Assembly (NCBI RefSeq): GCF_050947335.1
Contig: NW_027473329.1
Coordinates: 992,001 to 1,056,000 of the forward strand
DNA length: 64,000 nucleotides
Reading direction: 5' to 3'
DNA from: Megachile rotundata
Lineage: Eukaryota > Arthropoda > Insecta > Hymenoptera > Megachilidae
The notes under the pieces are model-generated. The model worked only from the letters and a program-made list of their open reading frames with translations, ran no database searches and was not told where the DNA came from. Every line of letters starts with the position of its first letter. The stretch's first letter is position 1. Below, piece after piece: positions 35,202-46,947 of the stretch. Made by a program: the position numbers and the translations under genes.

Positions 35202-36316
35202 GATTGTGTGATTGTGTGATTGTGTGGTTGTGAGATTGTGTGATTGTGTGATTAGGTGATTGTGTGATTGTGTGATTGTGTGATTGTGTGACTGTGTGAC
35301 TGTGTGATTGTGTGATTGTGTGATTGTGTGAATGTGTGATTGTGTGACCGTGATTGTGTGATTGATGATTGTGTGATTGTGTGATTGTGTGATTGTGTGA
35401 TTGTGTGATTGTGTGATTGTGTGATTGTGTGATTGTGTGATTGAGTGATTGTGTGATTGTGTGATTGTGTGAATGTGTGATTGTGTGACCGTGATTGTGT
35501 GATTGTGTGATTGTGTGATTGTGTGATTTTGTGATTGTGTGATTGTGTGATTGTGTGATTGTGTGATTGTGTGATTGTGTGATTGTGTGATTGTGTGATT
35601 GTGTAATTGTGACTGTGCGATTGTGATTGTGTGATTTTGTGATTGTGTGATTGTGTGACTGTGTGTTTGTGTGATTGTGTGTTTGTGTGACTGTGTGATT
35701 GTGTGATTGTGTGATTGTGTGATTGTGTGATTGTGTGATTGAGTGATTGTGTGCTTGTGTGATTGTGTGGTTGTGTGATTGTGTGATTGTGTGATTGTGT
35801 AATTGTGATTGTGCGATTGTGATTGTGTGATTGCGTGATTGTGTGATTGTGTGATTGTGAGATTGAGTGATTGTGGGATTGTGTGATTGTGTGATTGTGA
35901 CTGTGTGATTGTGTGAGTGTGTGATTGTGTGATTGAGTGATTGTGTGCTTGTATGATTGTGTGGTTGTGTGGTTGTGTGATTGTGTGATTGCGTGATTGT
36001 GTGATTGTGTGATTGTGTAATTGTGATTGTGCGATTGTGATTGTGTGATTGTGTGATTGTGTGATTGTGTGATTGTGTGATTGTGTGATTGTGTAATTGT
36101 GATTGTGCGATTGTGATTGTGTGATTGTGTGATTGTGTGATTGAGTGATTGTGTGATTGTGTGATTGTGTGATTGTGTGATTGTGTGATTGTGTGATTGT
36201 GTGATTGTGTAATTGTGATTGTGCGATTGTGATTGTGTGATTGTGTGATTGTGTGATTGTGTGATTGTGTGATTGTGTGATTGTGTGATTGTGATTGTGT
36301 GCTTGTGTGATTGTGT
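35202..36316 (+). repeat. Octamer stretch between first and second large arrays (B1)
   Basis: GATTAGG (35252), doubled GACTG, GAATG/GACCG, GATTGATGATT (35361), GATTTTG (35527), GTAATTGTGACTG (about 35604), GTTTGTG pairs, GCTTG, GAGATTGAG (about 35859), GTGGGATT, GCTTGTATG (35948), three further GTGCG words. Before the array B1 reads GATTGTGATTGTGTGCTTG where B2 reads GTGAGATTG, GTTTGTG, GCTTG, a local replacement. Confidence 0.83.
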
Positions 36317-38612
36317 GATTGTGATTGTGTGATTGTGATTGTGTGATTGTGATTGTGTGATTGTGATTGTGTGATTGTGATTGTGTGATTGTGATTGTGT
36401 GATTGTGATTGTGTGATTGTGATTGTGTGATTGTGATTGTGTGATTGTGATTGTGTGATTGTGATTGTGTGATTGTGATTGTGTGATTGTGATTGTGTGA
36501 TTGTGATTGTGTGATTGTGATTGTGTGATTGTGATTGTGTGATTGTGATTGTGTGATTGTGATTGTGTGATTGTGATTGTGTGATTGTGATTGTGTGATT
36601 GTGATTGTGTGATTGTGATTGTGTGATTGTGATTGTGTGATTGTGATTGTGTGATTGTGATTGTGTGATTGTGATTGTGTGATTGTGATTGTGTGATTGT
36701 GATTGTGTGATTGTGATTGTGTGATTGTGATTGTGTGATTGTGATTGTGTGATTGTGATTGTGTGATTGTGATTGTGTGATTGTGATTGTGTGATTGTGA
36801 TTGTGTGATTGTGATTGTGTGATTGTGATTGTGTGATTGTGATTGTGTGATTGTGATTGTGTGATTGTGATTGTGTGATTGTGATTGTGTGATTGTGATT
36901 GTGTGATTGTGATTGTGTGATTGTGATTGTGTGATTGTGATTGTGTGATTGTGATTGTGTGATTGTGATTGTGTGATTGTGATTGTGTGATTGTGATTGT
37001 GTGATTGTGATTGTGTGATTGTGATTGTGTGATTGTGATTGTGTGATTGTGATTGTGTGATTGTGATTGTGTGATTGTGATTGTGTGATTGTGATTGTGT
37101 GATTGTGATTGTGTGATTGTGATTGTGTGATTGTGATTGTGTGATTGTGATTGTGTGATTGTGATTGTGTGATTGTGATTGTGTGATTGTGATTGTGTGA
37201 TTGTGATTGTGTGATTGTGATTGTGTGATTGTGATTGTGTGATTGTGATTGTGTGATTGTGATTGTGTGATTGTGATTGTGTGATTGTGATTGTGTGATT
37301 GTGATTGTGTGATTGTGATTGTGTGATTGTGATTGTGTGATTGTGATTGTGTGATTGTGATTGTGTGATTGTGATTGTGTGATTGTGATTGTGTGATTGT
37401 GATTGTGTGATTGTGATTGTGTGATTGTGATTGTGTGATTGTGATTGTGTGATTGTGATTGTGTGATTGTGATTGTGTGATTGTGATTGTGTGATTGTGA
37501 TTGTGTGATTGTGATTGTGTGATTGTGATTGTGTGATTGTGATTGTGTGATTGTGATTGTGTGATTGTGATTGTGTGATTGTGATTGTGTGATTGTGATT
37601 GTGTGATTGTGATTGTGTGATTGTGATTGTGTGATTGTGATTGTGTGATTGTGATTGTGTGATTGTGATTGTGTGATTGTGATTGTGTGATTGTGATTGT
37701 GTGATTGTGATTGTGTGATTGTGATTGTGTGATTGTGATTGTGTGATTGTGATTGTGTGATTGTGATTGTGTGATTGTGATTGTGTGATTGTGATTGTGT
37801 GATTGTGATTGTGTGATTGTGATTGTGTGATTGTGATTGTGTGATTGTGATTGTGTGATTGTGATTGTGTGATTGTGATTGTGTGATTGTGATTGTGTGA
37901 TTGTGATTGTGTGATTGTGATTGTGTGATTGTGATTGTGTGATTGTGATTGTGTGATTGTGATTGTGTGATTGTGATTGTGTGATTGTGATTGTGTGATT
38001 GTGATTGTGTGATTGTGATTGTGTGATTGTGATTGTGTGATTGTGATTGTGTGATTGTGATTGTGTGATTGTGATTGTGTGATTGTGATTGTGTGATTGT
38101 GATTGTGTGATTGTGATTGTGTGATTGTGATTGTGTGATTGTGATTGTGTGATTGTGATTGTGTGATTGTGATTGTGTGATTGTGATTGTGTGATTGTGA
38201 TTGTGTGATTGTGATTGTGTGATTGTGATTGTGTGATTGTGATTGTGTGATTGTGATTGTGTGATTGTGATTGTGTGATTGTGATTGTGTGATTGTGATT
38301 GTGTGATTGTGATTGTGTGATTGTGATCGTGTGATTGTGATCGTGTGATTGTGATTGTGTGATTGTGATTGTGTGATTGTGATTGTGTGATTGTGATTGT
38401 GTGATTGTGATTGTGTGATTGTGATTGTGTGATTGTGATTGTGTGATTGTGATTGTGTGATTGTGATTGTGTGATTGTGATTGTGTGATTGTGATTGTGT
38501 GATTGTGATTGTGTGATTGTGATTGTGTGATTGTGATTGTGTGATTGTGATTGTGTGATTGTGATTGTGTGATTGTGATTGTGTGATTGTGATTGTGTGA
38601 TTGTGACTGTGT
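36317..38612 (+). repeat. 14-mer array of 164 units (B1)
   Basis: Exactly 2296 bp, 164 times 14, ending in GACTG then (GT)6. The plus strand has no C from the start to 38327. Two GATCG units stand at 38328 and 38342. The B2 partner (56188-58503) has 165 units plus one extra hexamer. Confidence 0.93.
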
Positions 38613-40468
38613 GATTGTGTGTGTGTGTGATTGTGTGATTGTGTCATTGTGTGATTGTGTGGTTGTGTGATTGTGTGATTGTGTGATTGTGTAATTGTGA
38701 TTGTCCGATTGTGATTGTGTGATTGTGTGATTGTGTGATTGTGTGATTGTGAGATTGTGTGTTTGTGTGCTTGTGTGATTGTGTGATTGTGATTGTGTGA
38801 TTGTGATTGTGTGATTGTGATTGTGTGATTGTGATTGTGTGATTGTGATTGTGTGATTGTGATTGTGTGATTGTGATTGTGTGATTGTGATTGTGTGATT
38901 GTGATTGTGTGATTGTGATTGTTTGATTGTGACTGTGCGATTGCGTGATTGTGTGATTGTGTGGTTGTGAGATTGTGTGATTGTGTGATTAGGTGATTGT
39001 GTGATTGTGTGATTGTGTGATTGTGTGATTGTGTGATTGTGTGACTGTGTGATTGTGTGATTGTGTGATTGTGTGAATGTGTGATTGTGTGACCGTGATT
39101 GTGTGATTGATGATTGTGTGATTGTGTGATAGTGTGATTGTGTGATTGTGTGATTGTGTGATTGTGTGACTGTGTGATTGTGTGATTGTGTGATTGTGTG
39201 ATTGTGTGATTGTGTGATTGTGTGATTGTGTGATTGTGTGATTGTGTGATTGTGTGATTGTGTGATTGTGTGATTGTGTAATTGTGATTGTGCGATTGTG
39301 ATTGTGTGATTGTGTGATTGTGTGATTGTGTGATTGTGTGATTGTGTGATTGTGTAATTGTGATTGTGCGATTGTGATTGTGTGATTGTGTGATTGTGTG
39401 ATTGTGTGATTTTGTGATTGTGTGATTGTGTGACTGTGTGTTTGTGTGATTGTGTGTTTGTGTGACTGTGTGATTGTGTGATTGTGTGATTGTGTGGTTG
39501 TGTGATTGTGTAATTGTGATTGTGCGATTGTGATTGTGTGATTGTGTGATTGTGTGATTGTGTGATTGTGTGATTGTGTGATTGTGGGATTGTGTGATTG
39601 TGTGATTGTGATTGTGTGATTGTGATTGTGTGATTGTGATTGTGTGATTGTGATTGTGTGATTGTGATTGTGTGATTGTGATTGTGTGATTGTGATTGTG
39701 TGATTGTGACTGTGTGATTGTGTGAGTGTGTGATTGAGTGATTGTGTGCTTGTATGATTGTGTGGTTGTGTGGTTGTGTGGTTGTGTGATTGTGTGATTG
39801 TGTGATTGTGTGATTGTGTAATTGTGATTGTGCGATTGTGATTGTGTGATTGTGTGATTGTGTGATTGTGTGATTGTGTGATTGTGTGATTGTGTAATTG
39901 TGAGATTGTGTGATTGTGTGCTTGTGTGATTGTGTGATCGTGTTAATGTGACCGTGAATGTGTGATTGCGTGATTGTGATTGCGTGATTGCGATTGCGTG
40001 ATTGTGATTGCGTGATTGTGATTGTGTGATTGTGATTGTGTGATTGTGACTGTGTGATTGTGTGAGTGTGTGATTGTGTGATTGTGTGATTGTGTGATTG
40101 TGTGATGGTGTGATTGTGTGATTGTGTGAATGTGTGATTGCGTGATTGCGTGATCGTGTGATTGTGTGATCGTGTGATCGTGTGATCGTGTGATTGTGTG
40201 ATTGTGTGATTTTGTGATTGTGTGATTGTGTGATTGTGTGATTGTGTGATTGTGTGCTTGTTTGATTGTGTGGTTGTGTGGTTGTGTGATTGTGTGATTG
40301 TGTGATTGTGTGATTGTGTGATTGTGTAATTGTGATTGTGCGATTGATGATTGTGTGATTGTTTGATTGTGTGATTGTGTGATTGTGTGATTTTGTGATT
40401 GTGTGACTGTGTGATTGTGTGATTGTGTGATTGTGTGATTGTGTGATTGAGTGATTGTGTGATTGTGT
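38613..40468 (+). repeat. Mixed stretch between second and third large arrays (B1)
   Basis: (GT)6, TCATTGTGTG (38645), GTCCGATTG, GTTTGTG, a short 14-mer run (about 38780-38930), GATTAGG (about 38987), GACTG, GAATG/GACCG, GATTGATGATT, octamer runs, GTTTGTG pairs, GTGGGATT, 14-mers and GCTTGTATG. A GTTAATG module (39943) follows with GCG, GATGGTG and GATCG words, then GTTTGATTG and octamers. Partner: 58504-60359, same length. Confidence 0.83.
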
Positions 40469-42526
40469 GATTGTGATTGTGTGATTGTGATTGTGTGATT
40501 GTGATTGTGTGATTGTGATTGTGTGATCGTGATTGTGTGATCGTGATTGTGTCATCGTGATTGTGTGATCGTGATTGTGTGATCGTGATTGTGTGATCGT
40601 GATTGTGTGATCGTGATTGTGTGATCGTGATTGTGTGATCGTGATTGTGTGATTGTGATTGTGTGATTGTGATTGTGTGATTGTGATTGTGTGATTGTGA
40701 TTGTGTGATTGTGATTGTGTGATTGTGATTGTGTGATTGTGATTGTGTGATTGTGATTGTGTGATTGTGATTGTGTGATTGTGATTGTGTGATTGTGATT
40801 GTGTGATTGTGATTGTGTGATTGTGATTGTGTGATTGTGATTGTGTGATTGTGATTGTGTGATTGTGATTGTGTGATTGTGATTGTGTGATTGTGATTGT
40901 GTGATTGTGATTGTGTGATTGTGATTGTGCGATTGTGATTGTGTGATTGTGATTGTGTGATTGTGATTGTGTGATTGTGATTGTGTGATTGTGATTGTGT
41001 GATTGTGATTGTGTGATTGTGATTGTGTGATTGTGATTGTGTGATTGTGATTGTGTGATTGTGATTGTGTGATTGTGATTGTGTGATTGTGATTGTGTGA
41101 TTGTGATTGTGTGATTGTGATTGTGTGATTGTGATTGTGTGATTGTGATTGTGTGATTGTGATTGTGTGATTGTGATTGTGTGATTGTGATTGTGTGATT
41201 GTGATTGTGTGATTGTGATTGTGTGATTGTGATTGTGTGATTGTGATTGTGTGATTGTGATTGTGTGATTGTGATTGTGTGATTGTGATTGTGTGATTGT
41301 GATTGTGTGATTGTGATTGTGTGATTGTGATTGTGTGATTGTGATTGTGTGATTGTGATTGTGTGATTGTGATTGTGTGATTGTGATTGTGTGATTGTGA
41401 TTGTGTGATTGTGATTGTGTGATTGTGATTGTGTGATTGTGATTGTGTGATTGTGATTGTGTGATTGTGATTGTGTGATTGTGATTGTGTGATTGTGATT
41501 GTGTGATTGTGATTGTGTGATTGTGATTGTGTGATTGTGATTGTGTGATTGTGATTGTGTGATTGTGATTGTGTGATTGTGATTGTGTGATTGTGATTGT
41601 GTGATTGTGATTGTGTGATTGTGATTGTGTGATTGTGATTGTGTGATTGTGATTGTGTGATTGTGATTGTGTGATTGTGATTGTGTGATTGTGATTGTGT
41701 GATTGTGATTGTGTGATTGTGATTGTGTGATTGTGATTGTGTGATTGTGATTGTGTGATTGTGATTGTGTGATTGTGATTGTGTGATTGTGATTGTGTGA
41801 TTGTGATTGTGTGATTGTGATTGTGTGATTGTGATTGTGTGATTGTGATTGTGTGATTGTGATTGTGTGATTGTGATTGTGTGATTGTGATTGTGTGATT
41901 GTGATTGTGTGATTGTGATTGTGTGATTGTGATTGTGTGATTGTGATTGTGTGATTGTGATTGTGTGATTGTGATTGTGTGATTGTGATTGTGTGATTGT
42001 GATTGTGTGATTGTGATTGTGTGATTGTGATTGTGTGATTGTGATTGTGTGATTGTGATTGTGTGATTGTGATTGTGTGATTGTGATTGTGTGATTGTGA
42101 TTGTGTGATTGTGATTGTGTGATTGTGATTGTGTGATTGTGATTGTGTGATTGTGATTGTGTGATTGTGATTGTGTGATTGTGATTGTGTGATTGTGATT
42201 GTGTGATTGTGATTGTGTGATTGTGATTGTGTGATTGTGATTGTGTGATTGTGATTGTGTGATTGTGATTGTGTGATTGTGATTGTGTGATTGTGATTGT
42301 GTGATTGTGATTGTGTGATTGTGATTGTGTGATTGTGATTGTGTGATTGTGATTGTGTGATTGTGATTGTGTGATTGTGATTGTGTGATTGTGATTGTGT
42401 GATTGTGATTGTGTGATTGTGATTGTGTGATTGTGATTGTGTGATTGTGATTGTGTGATTGTGATTGTGTGATTGTGATTGTGTGATTGTGATTGTGTGA
42501 TTGTGATTGTGTGATTGTGACTGTGT
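40469..42526 (+). repeat. 14-mer array of 147 units (B1)
   Basis: Exactly 2058 bp, 147 times 14. Nine consecutive units carry GATCG (40528 to 40640), the third of them also TCATCG. One GTGCG unit stands at 40930, then no C until the terminal GACTG unit. The B2 partner (60360-62151) has 128 units. Confidence 0.93.
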
Positions 42527-43370
42527 GATTGTGTGTGTGTGTGATTGTGTGATTGTGTCATTGTGTGATTGTGTGATTGTGTGATTGTGTGATTGTGTGA
42601 TAGTGTGATTGTGTGATTGTGTGATTGTGTGATTGTGTGATTGTGTGATTGTGTGATTGTGTGATTGAGTGATTGTGTGATTGTGTGATTGTGTGGTTGT
42701 GAGATTGTGTGATTGTGTGATTAGGTGATTGTGTGATTGTGTGATTGTGTGATTGTGTGATTGTGTGATTGTGTGATTGTGTGATGGAGTGATTGTGTGA
42801 TTGTGTGAATGTGTGATTGTGTGATCGTGTGATTGTGTGATCGTGTGATCGTGTGATTGTGTGTTTGTGTGATTGTGTGATTGTGTGATTGTGTGATTGT
42901 GTGATTGTGTGATTGTGTGATTGTGTGATTGTGTGATTGTGTGATTGTGTGATTGTGTAATTGTGATTGTGCGATTGTGATTGTGTGATTTTGTGATTGT
43001 GTGATTGTGTGATTGTGTGATTGTGTGATTGTGTGATTGTGTGATTGTGTGATTGTGTGATTGTGTAATTGTGTGATTGTGTGATTGTGTGATTGTGTGA
43101 TTGTGGGATTGTGTGATTGTGTGATTGTGTGATTGTGTGATTGTGTGATTGTGATTCTGTGATTGTGATTCTGTGATTGTGATTGTGTGATTGTGATTGT
43201 GTGATTGTGATTGTGTGATTGTGATTGTGTGATTGTGATTGTGTGATTGTGATTGTGTGATTGTGATTGTGTGATTGTGACTGTGTGATTGTGACTGTGT
43301 GATTGTGCTTGTGTGATTGTGATTGTGTGATTGTGATTGTGTGATTGTGATTGTGTGATTGTGACTGTGT
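42527..43370 (+). repeat. Octamers plus 16-unit 14-mer array (B1)
   Basis: (GT)6, TCATTGTGTG (42559), GATAGTG, GAGTG, GATTAGG (about 42720), GATGGAG, GATCG words, GTTTGTG, GTGCG, GATTTTG and GTGGGATT. A 16-unit 14-mer array follows (43147-43370) with two GATTCTG units, two GACTG units and a GTGCTTG. B2 has the same 16 units at 62772-62995. Confidence 0.85.
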
Positions 43371-44375
43371 GATTGTGTGTGTGTGTGATTGTGTGATTGT
43401 GTCATTGTGTGATTGTGTGGTTGTGTGATTGTGTGATTGTGTGATTGTGTGATTGTGTGATTGTGTGATTGTGTGATTGTGTGATTGTGTGATTGTGTGA
43501 TTGTGTGATTGTGTGATTGAGTGATTGTGTGATTGTGTGATTGGGTGGTTGTGAGATTGTGTGATTGTGTGATTAGGTGATTGTGTGATTGTGTGATTTT
43601 GTGATTGTGTGATTGTGTGACTGTGTGATTGTGTGATTGTGTGATTGTGTGATTGTGTGATTGTGTGATTGTGAGATTGTGTGTTTACGTGCTTGTGTGA
43701 TTGTGTGATTGTGATTGTGTGATTGTGATTGTGTGATTGTGATTGTGTGATTGTGATTGTGTGATTGTGATTGTTTGATTGTGACTGTGTGATTGTGTGA
43801 TTGTGTGATTGTGTGATTGTGTGGTTGTGAGATTGTGTGATTGTGTGATTAGGTGATTGTGTGATTAGGTGATTGTGTGATTGTGTGATTGTGTGATTGT
43901 GTGATTGTGTGATTGTGTGATTGTGTGATTGTGTGACTGTGTCATTGTGTGATTGTGTGATTGTGTGAATGTGTGATTGTGTGACCGTGATTGTGTGATT
44001 GATGATTGTGTGATTGTGTGATTGTGTGATTGTGTGATTGTGTGACTGTGTGATTGTGTGATTGTGTGATTGTGTGATTGTGTGATTGTGTGATTGTGTG
44101 ATTGTGTGATTGTGTGATTGTGTGATTGTGTGATTGTGTAATTGTGATTGTGCGATTGTGATTGTGTGATTGTGTGATTGTGTGATTGTGTGATTGTGTG
44201 ATTGTGTGATTGTGTGATTGTGTAATTGTGATTGTGCGATTGTGATTGTGTGATTGTGTGATTGTGTGATTGTGAGATTTTGTGATTGTGTGATTGTGTG
44301 ATTGTGTGATTGTGTGATTGTGTGATTGTGTGATTGTGTGATTGTGTGACTGTGTGATTGTGTGATTGTGTGTTT
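43371..44375 (+). repeat. Segment H, copy 1
   Basis: (GT)6, TCATTGTGTG (43403), GATTGGGTG, GATTAGG (43573), GATTTTG, GTTTACG (43687), short 14-mers, GTTTGATTG, a doublet of GATTAGG 16 bp apart (43849, 43865), GTCATTG (43943), GAATG/GACCG, GATTGATGATT (44001), GTGCG pairs and GAGATTTTG. Repeated at 46948-47928 and 62996-64000. Confidence 0.86.
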
Positions 44376-45424
44376 GTGTGACTGTGTGATTGTGTGATTG
44401 TGTGATTGTGTGATTGTGTGATTGTGTGATTGTGTGATTGTGTGATTGTGTAATTGTGATTGTGCGATTGTGATTGTGTGATTGTGTGATTGTGTGATTG
44501 TGTGATTGTGTGATTGTGTAATTGTGAGATTGTGTGATTGTGTGATTGTGTGCTTGTGTGATTGTATGATTGTGATTGTGTGATTGTGATTGTGTGATTT
44601 TGGTTGTGTGATTGTGATTGTGTGATTGTGGTTGTGTGATTGTGATTGTGTGATTGTGATTGTGTGATTGTGATTGTGTGATTGTGTGATTGTGTGATTG
44701 TGTGATTGTGTGATTGTGTGATTGTGTGATTGTGAGATTGAGTGATTGTGGGATTGTGTGATTGTGTGATTGTGACTGTGTGATTGTGTGATTGAGTGAT
44801 TGTGTGCTTGTTTGATTGTGTGGTTGTGTGGTTGTGTGATTGTGTGATTGTGTGATTGTGTGATTGTGTGATTGTGTGATTGTGTAATTGTGATTGTGCG
44901 ATTGTGATTGTGTGATTGTGTGATTGTGTGATTGTGTGATTGTGTGATTGTGTGATTGTGTGATTGTGTAATTGTGATTGTGCGATTGTGATTGTGTGAT
45001 TGTGTGATTGTGTGATTGAGTGATTGTGTGATTGTGTGATTGTGTGATTGTGTAATTGTGATTGTGCGATTGTGATTGTGTGATTGTGTGATTGTGTGAT
45101 TGTGTGATTGTGTGGTTGTGTGATTGTGTGATTGTGTGATTGTGTGATTGTGTGATTGTGTGATTGTGTGATTGTGTGATTGTGTGATTGTGTGATTGTG
45201 TGATTGTGTGATTGTGTGATTGTGTAATTGTGATTGTGCGATTGTGATTGTGTGATTGTGTGATTGTGTGATTGTGTGATTGTGTGATTGTGTGATTGTG
45301 TGATTGTGTGATTGTGAGATTGTGTGATTGTGTGATTGTGTAATTGTGTGATTGTGTGATTGTGTGATTGTGTGATTGTGGGATTGTGTGATTGTGTGAT
45401 TGTGTGATTGTGTGATTGTGTGAT
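44376..45424 (+). repeat. Octamer-rich stretch right of H1
   Basis: Octamers, GTGCG, GTATG, 14-mers with GTGGTTG (about 44590-44670), GAGATTGAG, GTGGGATT, GACTG, GTTTGATTG, three GTAATTG/GTGCG pairs, GATTGAGTG, GTGGTTG and long plain octamer runs (about 45120-45220). If the B duplication is about 19.9 kb, its partner lies to the right of the window. Confidence 0.8.
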
Positions 45425-45838
45425 TGTGATTCTGTGATTGTGATTCTGTGATTGTGATTGTGTGATTGTGATTGTGTGATTGTGATTGTGTGATTGTGAT
45501 TGTGTGATTGTGATTGTGTGATTGTGATTGTGTGATTGTGATTGTGTGATTGTGATTGTGTGATTGTGATTGTGTGATTGTGACTGTGTGATTGTGACTG
45601 TGTGATTGTGCTTGTGTGATTGTGATTGTGTGATTGTGATTGTGTGATTGTGATTGTGTGATTGTGATTGTGTGATTGTGATTGTGTGATTGTGATTGTG
45701 TGATTGTGTGATTGTGATTCTGTGATTGTGATTGTGTGATTGTGATTGTGTGATTGTGATTGTGTGATTGTGATTGTGTGATTGTGATTGTGTGACTGTG
45801 ATTGTGTGATTGTGATTGTGTGATTGTGACTGTGTGGT
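45425..45838 (+). repeat. 14-mer array with GATTCTG units
   Basis: About 29 units of the 14-mer with GATTCTG variants at the start (two units) and near 45718, GACTG units near 45588 and 45600, a GTGCTTG near 45610, and one octamer interruption near 45705. It resembles the 16-unit array at 43147-43370 followed by further units. Boundaries are approximate. Confidence 0.78.
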
Positions 45839-46947
45839 TGTTTGAGTGTGTGATTGTGTAATTGAGTGATTGTGTGCTTGTGTGATTGTGTGGTTGTGAG
45901 ATTGTGTGATTGTGCGATTGTGATTGTGTGATTGTGTGATTGTGTGATTGTGTGATTGTGAGGTTGTGTGATTGTGTGCTTGTGTGATTGTGTGATTGTG
46001 ATTGTGTGATTGTGTGATTGTGTGATTGTGTGATTGTGTGGTTGTGTGACCGTGATTGTGTGACCGTGATTGTGTGATCGTGATTGTGTGATCGTGTTAG
46101 TGTGACCGTGAATGTGTGATTGCGTGATTGTGATTGCGTGATTGCGATTGCGTGATTGTGATTGCGTGATTGTGATTGTGTGATTGTGATTGTGTGATTG
46201 TGACTGTGTGATTGTGTGAGTGTGTGATTGTGTGATTGTGTGATTGTGTGATTGTGTGATGGTGTGATTGTGTGATTGTGTGAATGTGTGATTGCGTGAT
46301 TGCGTGATCGTGTGATTGTGTGACCGTGTGATCGTGTGATCGTGTGATTGTGTGATTGTGTGATTTTGTGATTTTGTGATTGTGTGATTGTGTGATTGTG
46401 TGATTGTGTGATTGTGTGATTGTGTGATTGTGAGATTGAGTGATTGTGGGATTGTGTGATTGTGTGATTGTGACTGTGTGATTGTGTGAGTGTGTGATTG
46501 TGTGATTGAGTGATTGTGTGCTTGTTTGATTGTGTGGTTGTGTGGTTGTGTGATTGTGTGATTGTGTGATTGTGTGATTGTGTGATTGTGTGATTGTGTA
46601 ATTGTGATTGTGCGATTGTGATTGTGTGATTGTGTGATTGTGTGATTGTGTGATTGTGTGATTGTGTGATTGTGTGATTGTGTGATTGTGTGATTGTGTG
46701 ATTGTGTAATTGTGATTGTGCGATTGTGATTGTGTGATTGTGTGATTGTGTGATTGAGTGATTGTGTGATTGTGTGATTGTGTGATTGTGTGATTGTGTA
46801 ATTGTGATTGTGCGATTGTGATTGTGTGATTGTGTGATTGTGTGATTGTGTGATTGTGAGATTGTGTGTTTGTGTGCTTGTGTGATTGTGTGATTGTGAT
46901 TGTGTGATTGTGATTGTGTGATTGTGATTGTGTGATTGTGACTGTGT
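45839..46947 (+). repeat. CpG-bearing module plus GAGATTGAG segment
   Basis: GTAATTGAG, GTGAGGTTG, GACCG/GATCG words, GTTAG (46097), GCG words, GATGGTG, GCG-GCG, GATCG and GACCG words, then GATTTTG, GAGATTGAG, GTGGGATT, GTTTGATTG, three GTGCG pairs, GTTTGTG-GCTTG and four 14-mers. It is the only GTTAG copy in the right half. B1 and B2 carry GTTAATG at 39943 and 59834 instead. Confidence 0.8.

Larger units (their letters stand above)
30450..44375 (+). repeat. Duplicated block B, copy 1 (B1)
   Basis: Matches B2 word for word. GAGTG 30538 pairs with 50415, GATTAGG 30591/50468, 31195/51072, 32000/51877 and 35252/55129 all at 19,877 bp. The offset becomes 19,871 at 36302/56173, 19,891 at 38328/58219, 19,877 at 40930/60807 and 19,625 from 42559/62184 to the window end. 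The changes are whole 14-mers and hexamers plus one short rearranged spot near 36290. The left breakpoint lies inside a plain octamer run and cannot be placed to the base. The right end is set by the window end in B2. Confidence 0.92.

Noticed and set aside
36317..38612. CRISPR array
   Set aside because: There are no spacers; units follow each other directly at 14 bp with no unique sequence between them.
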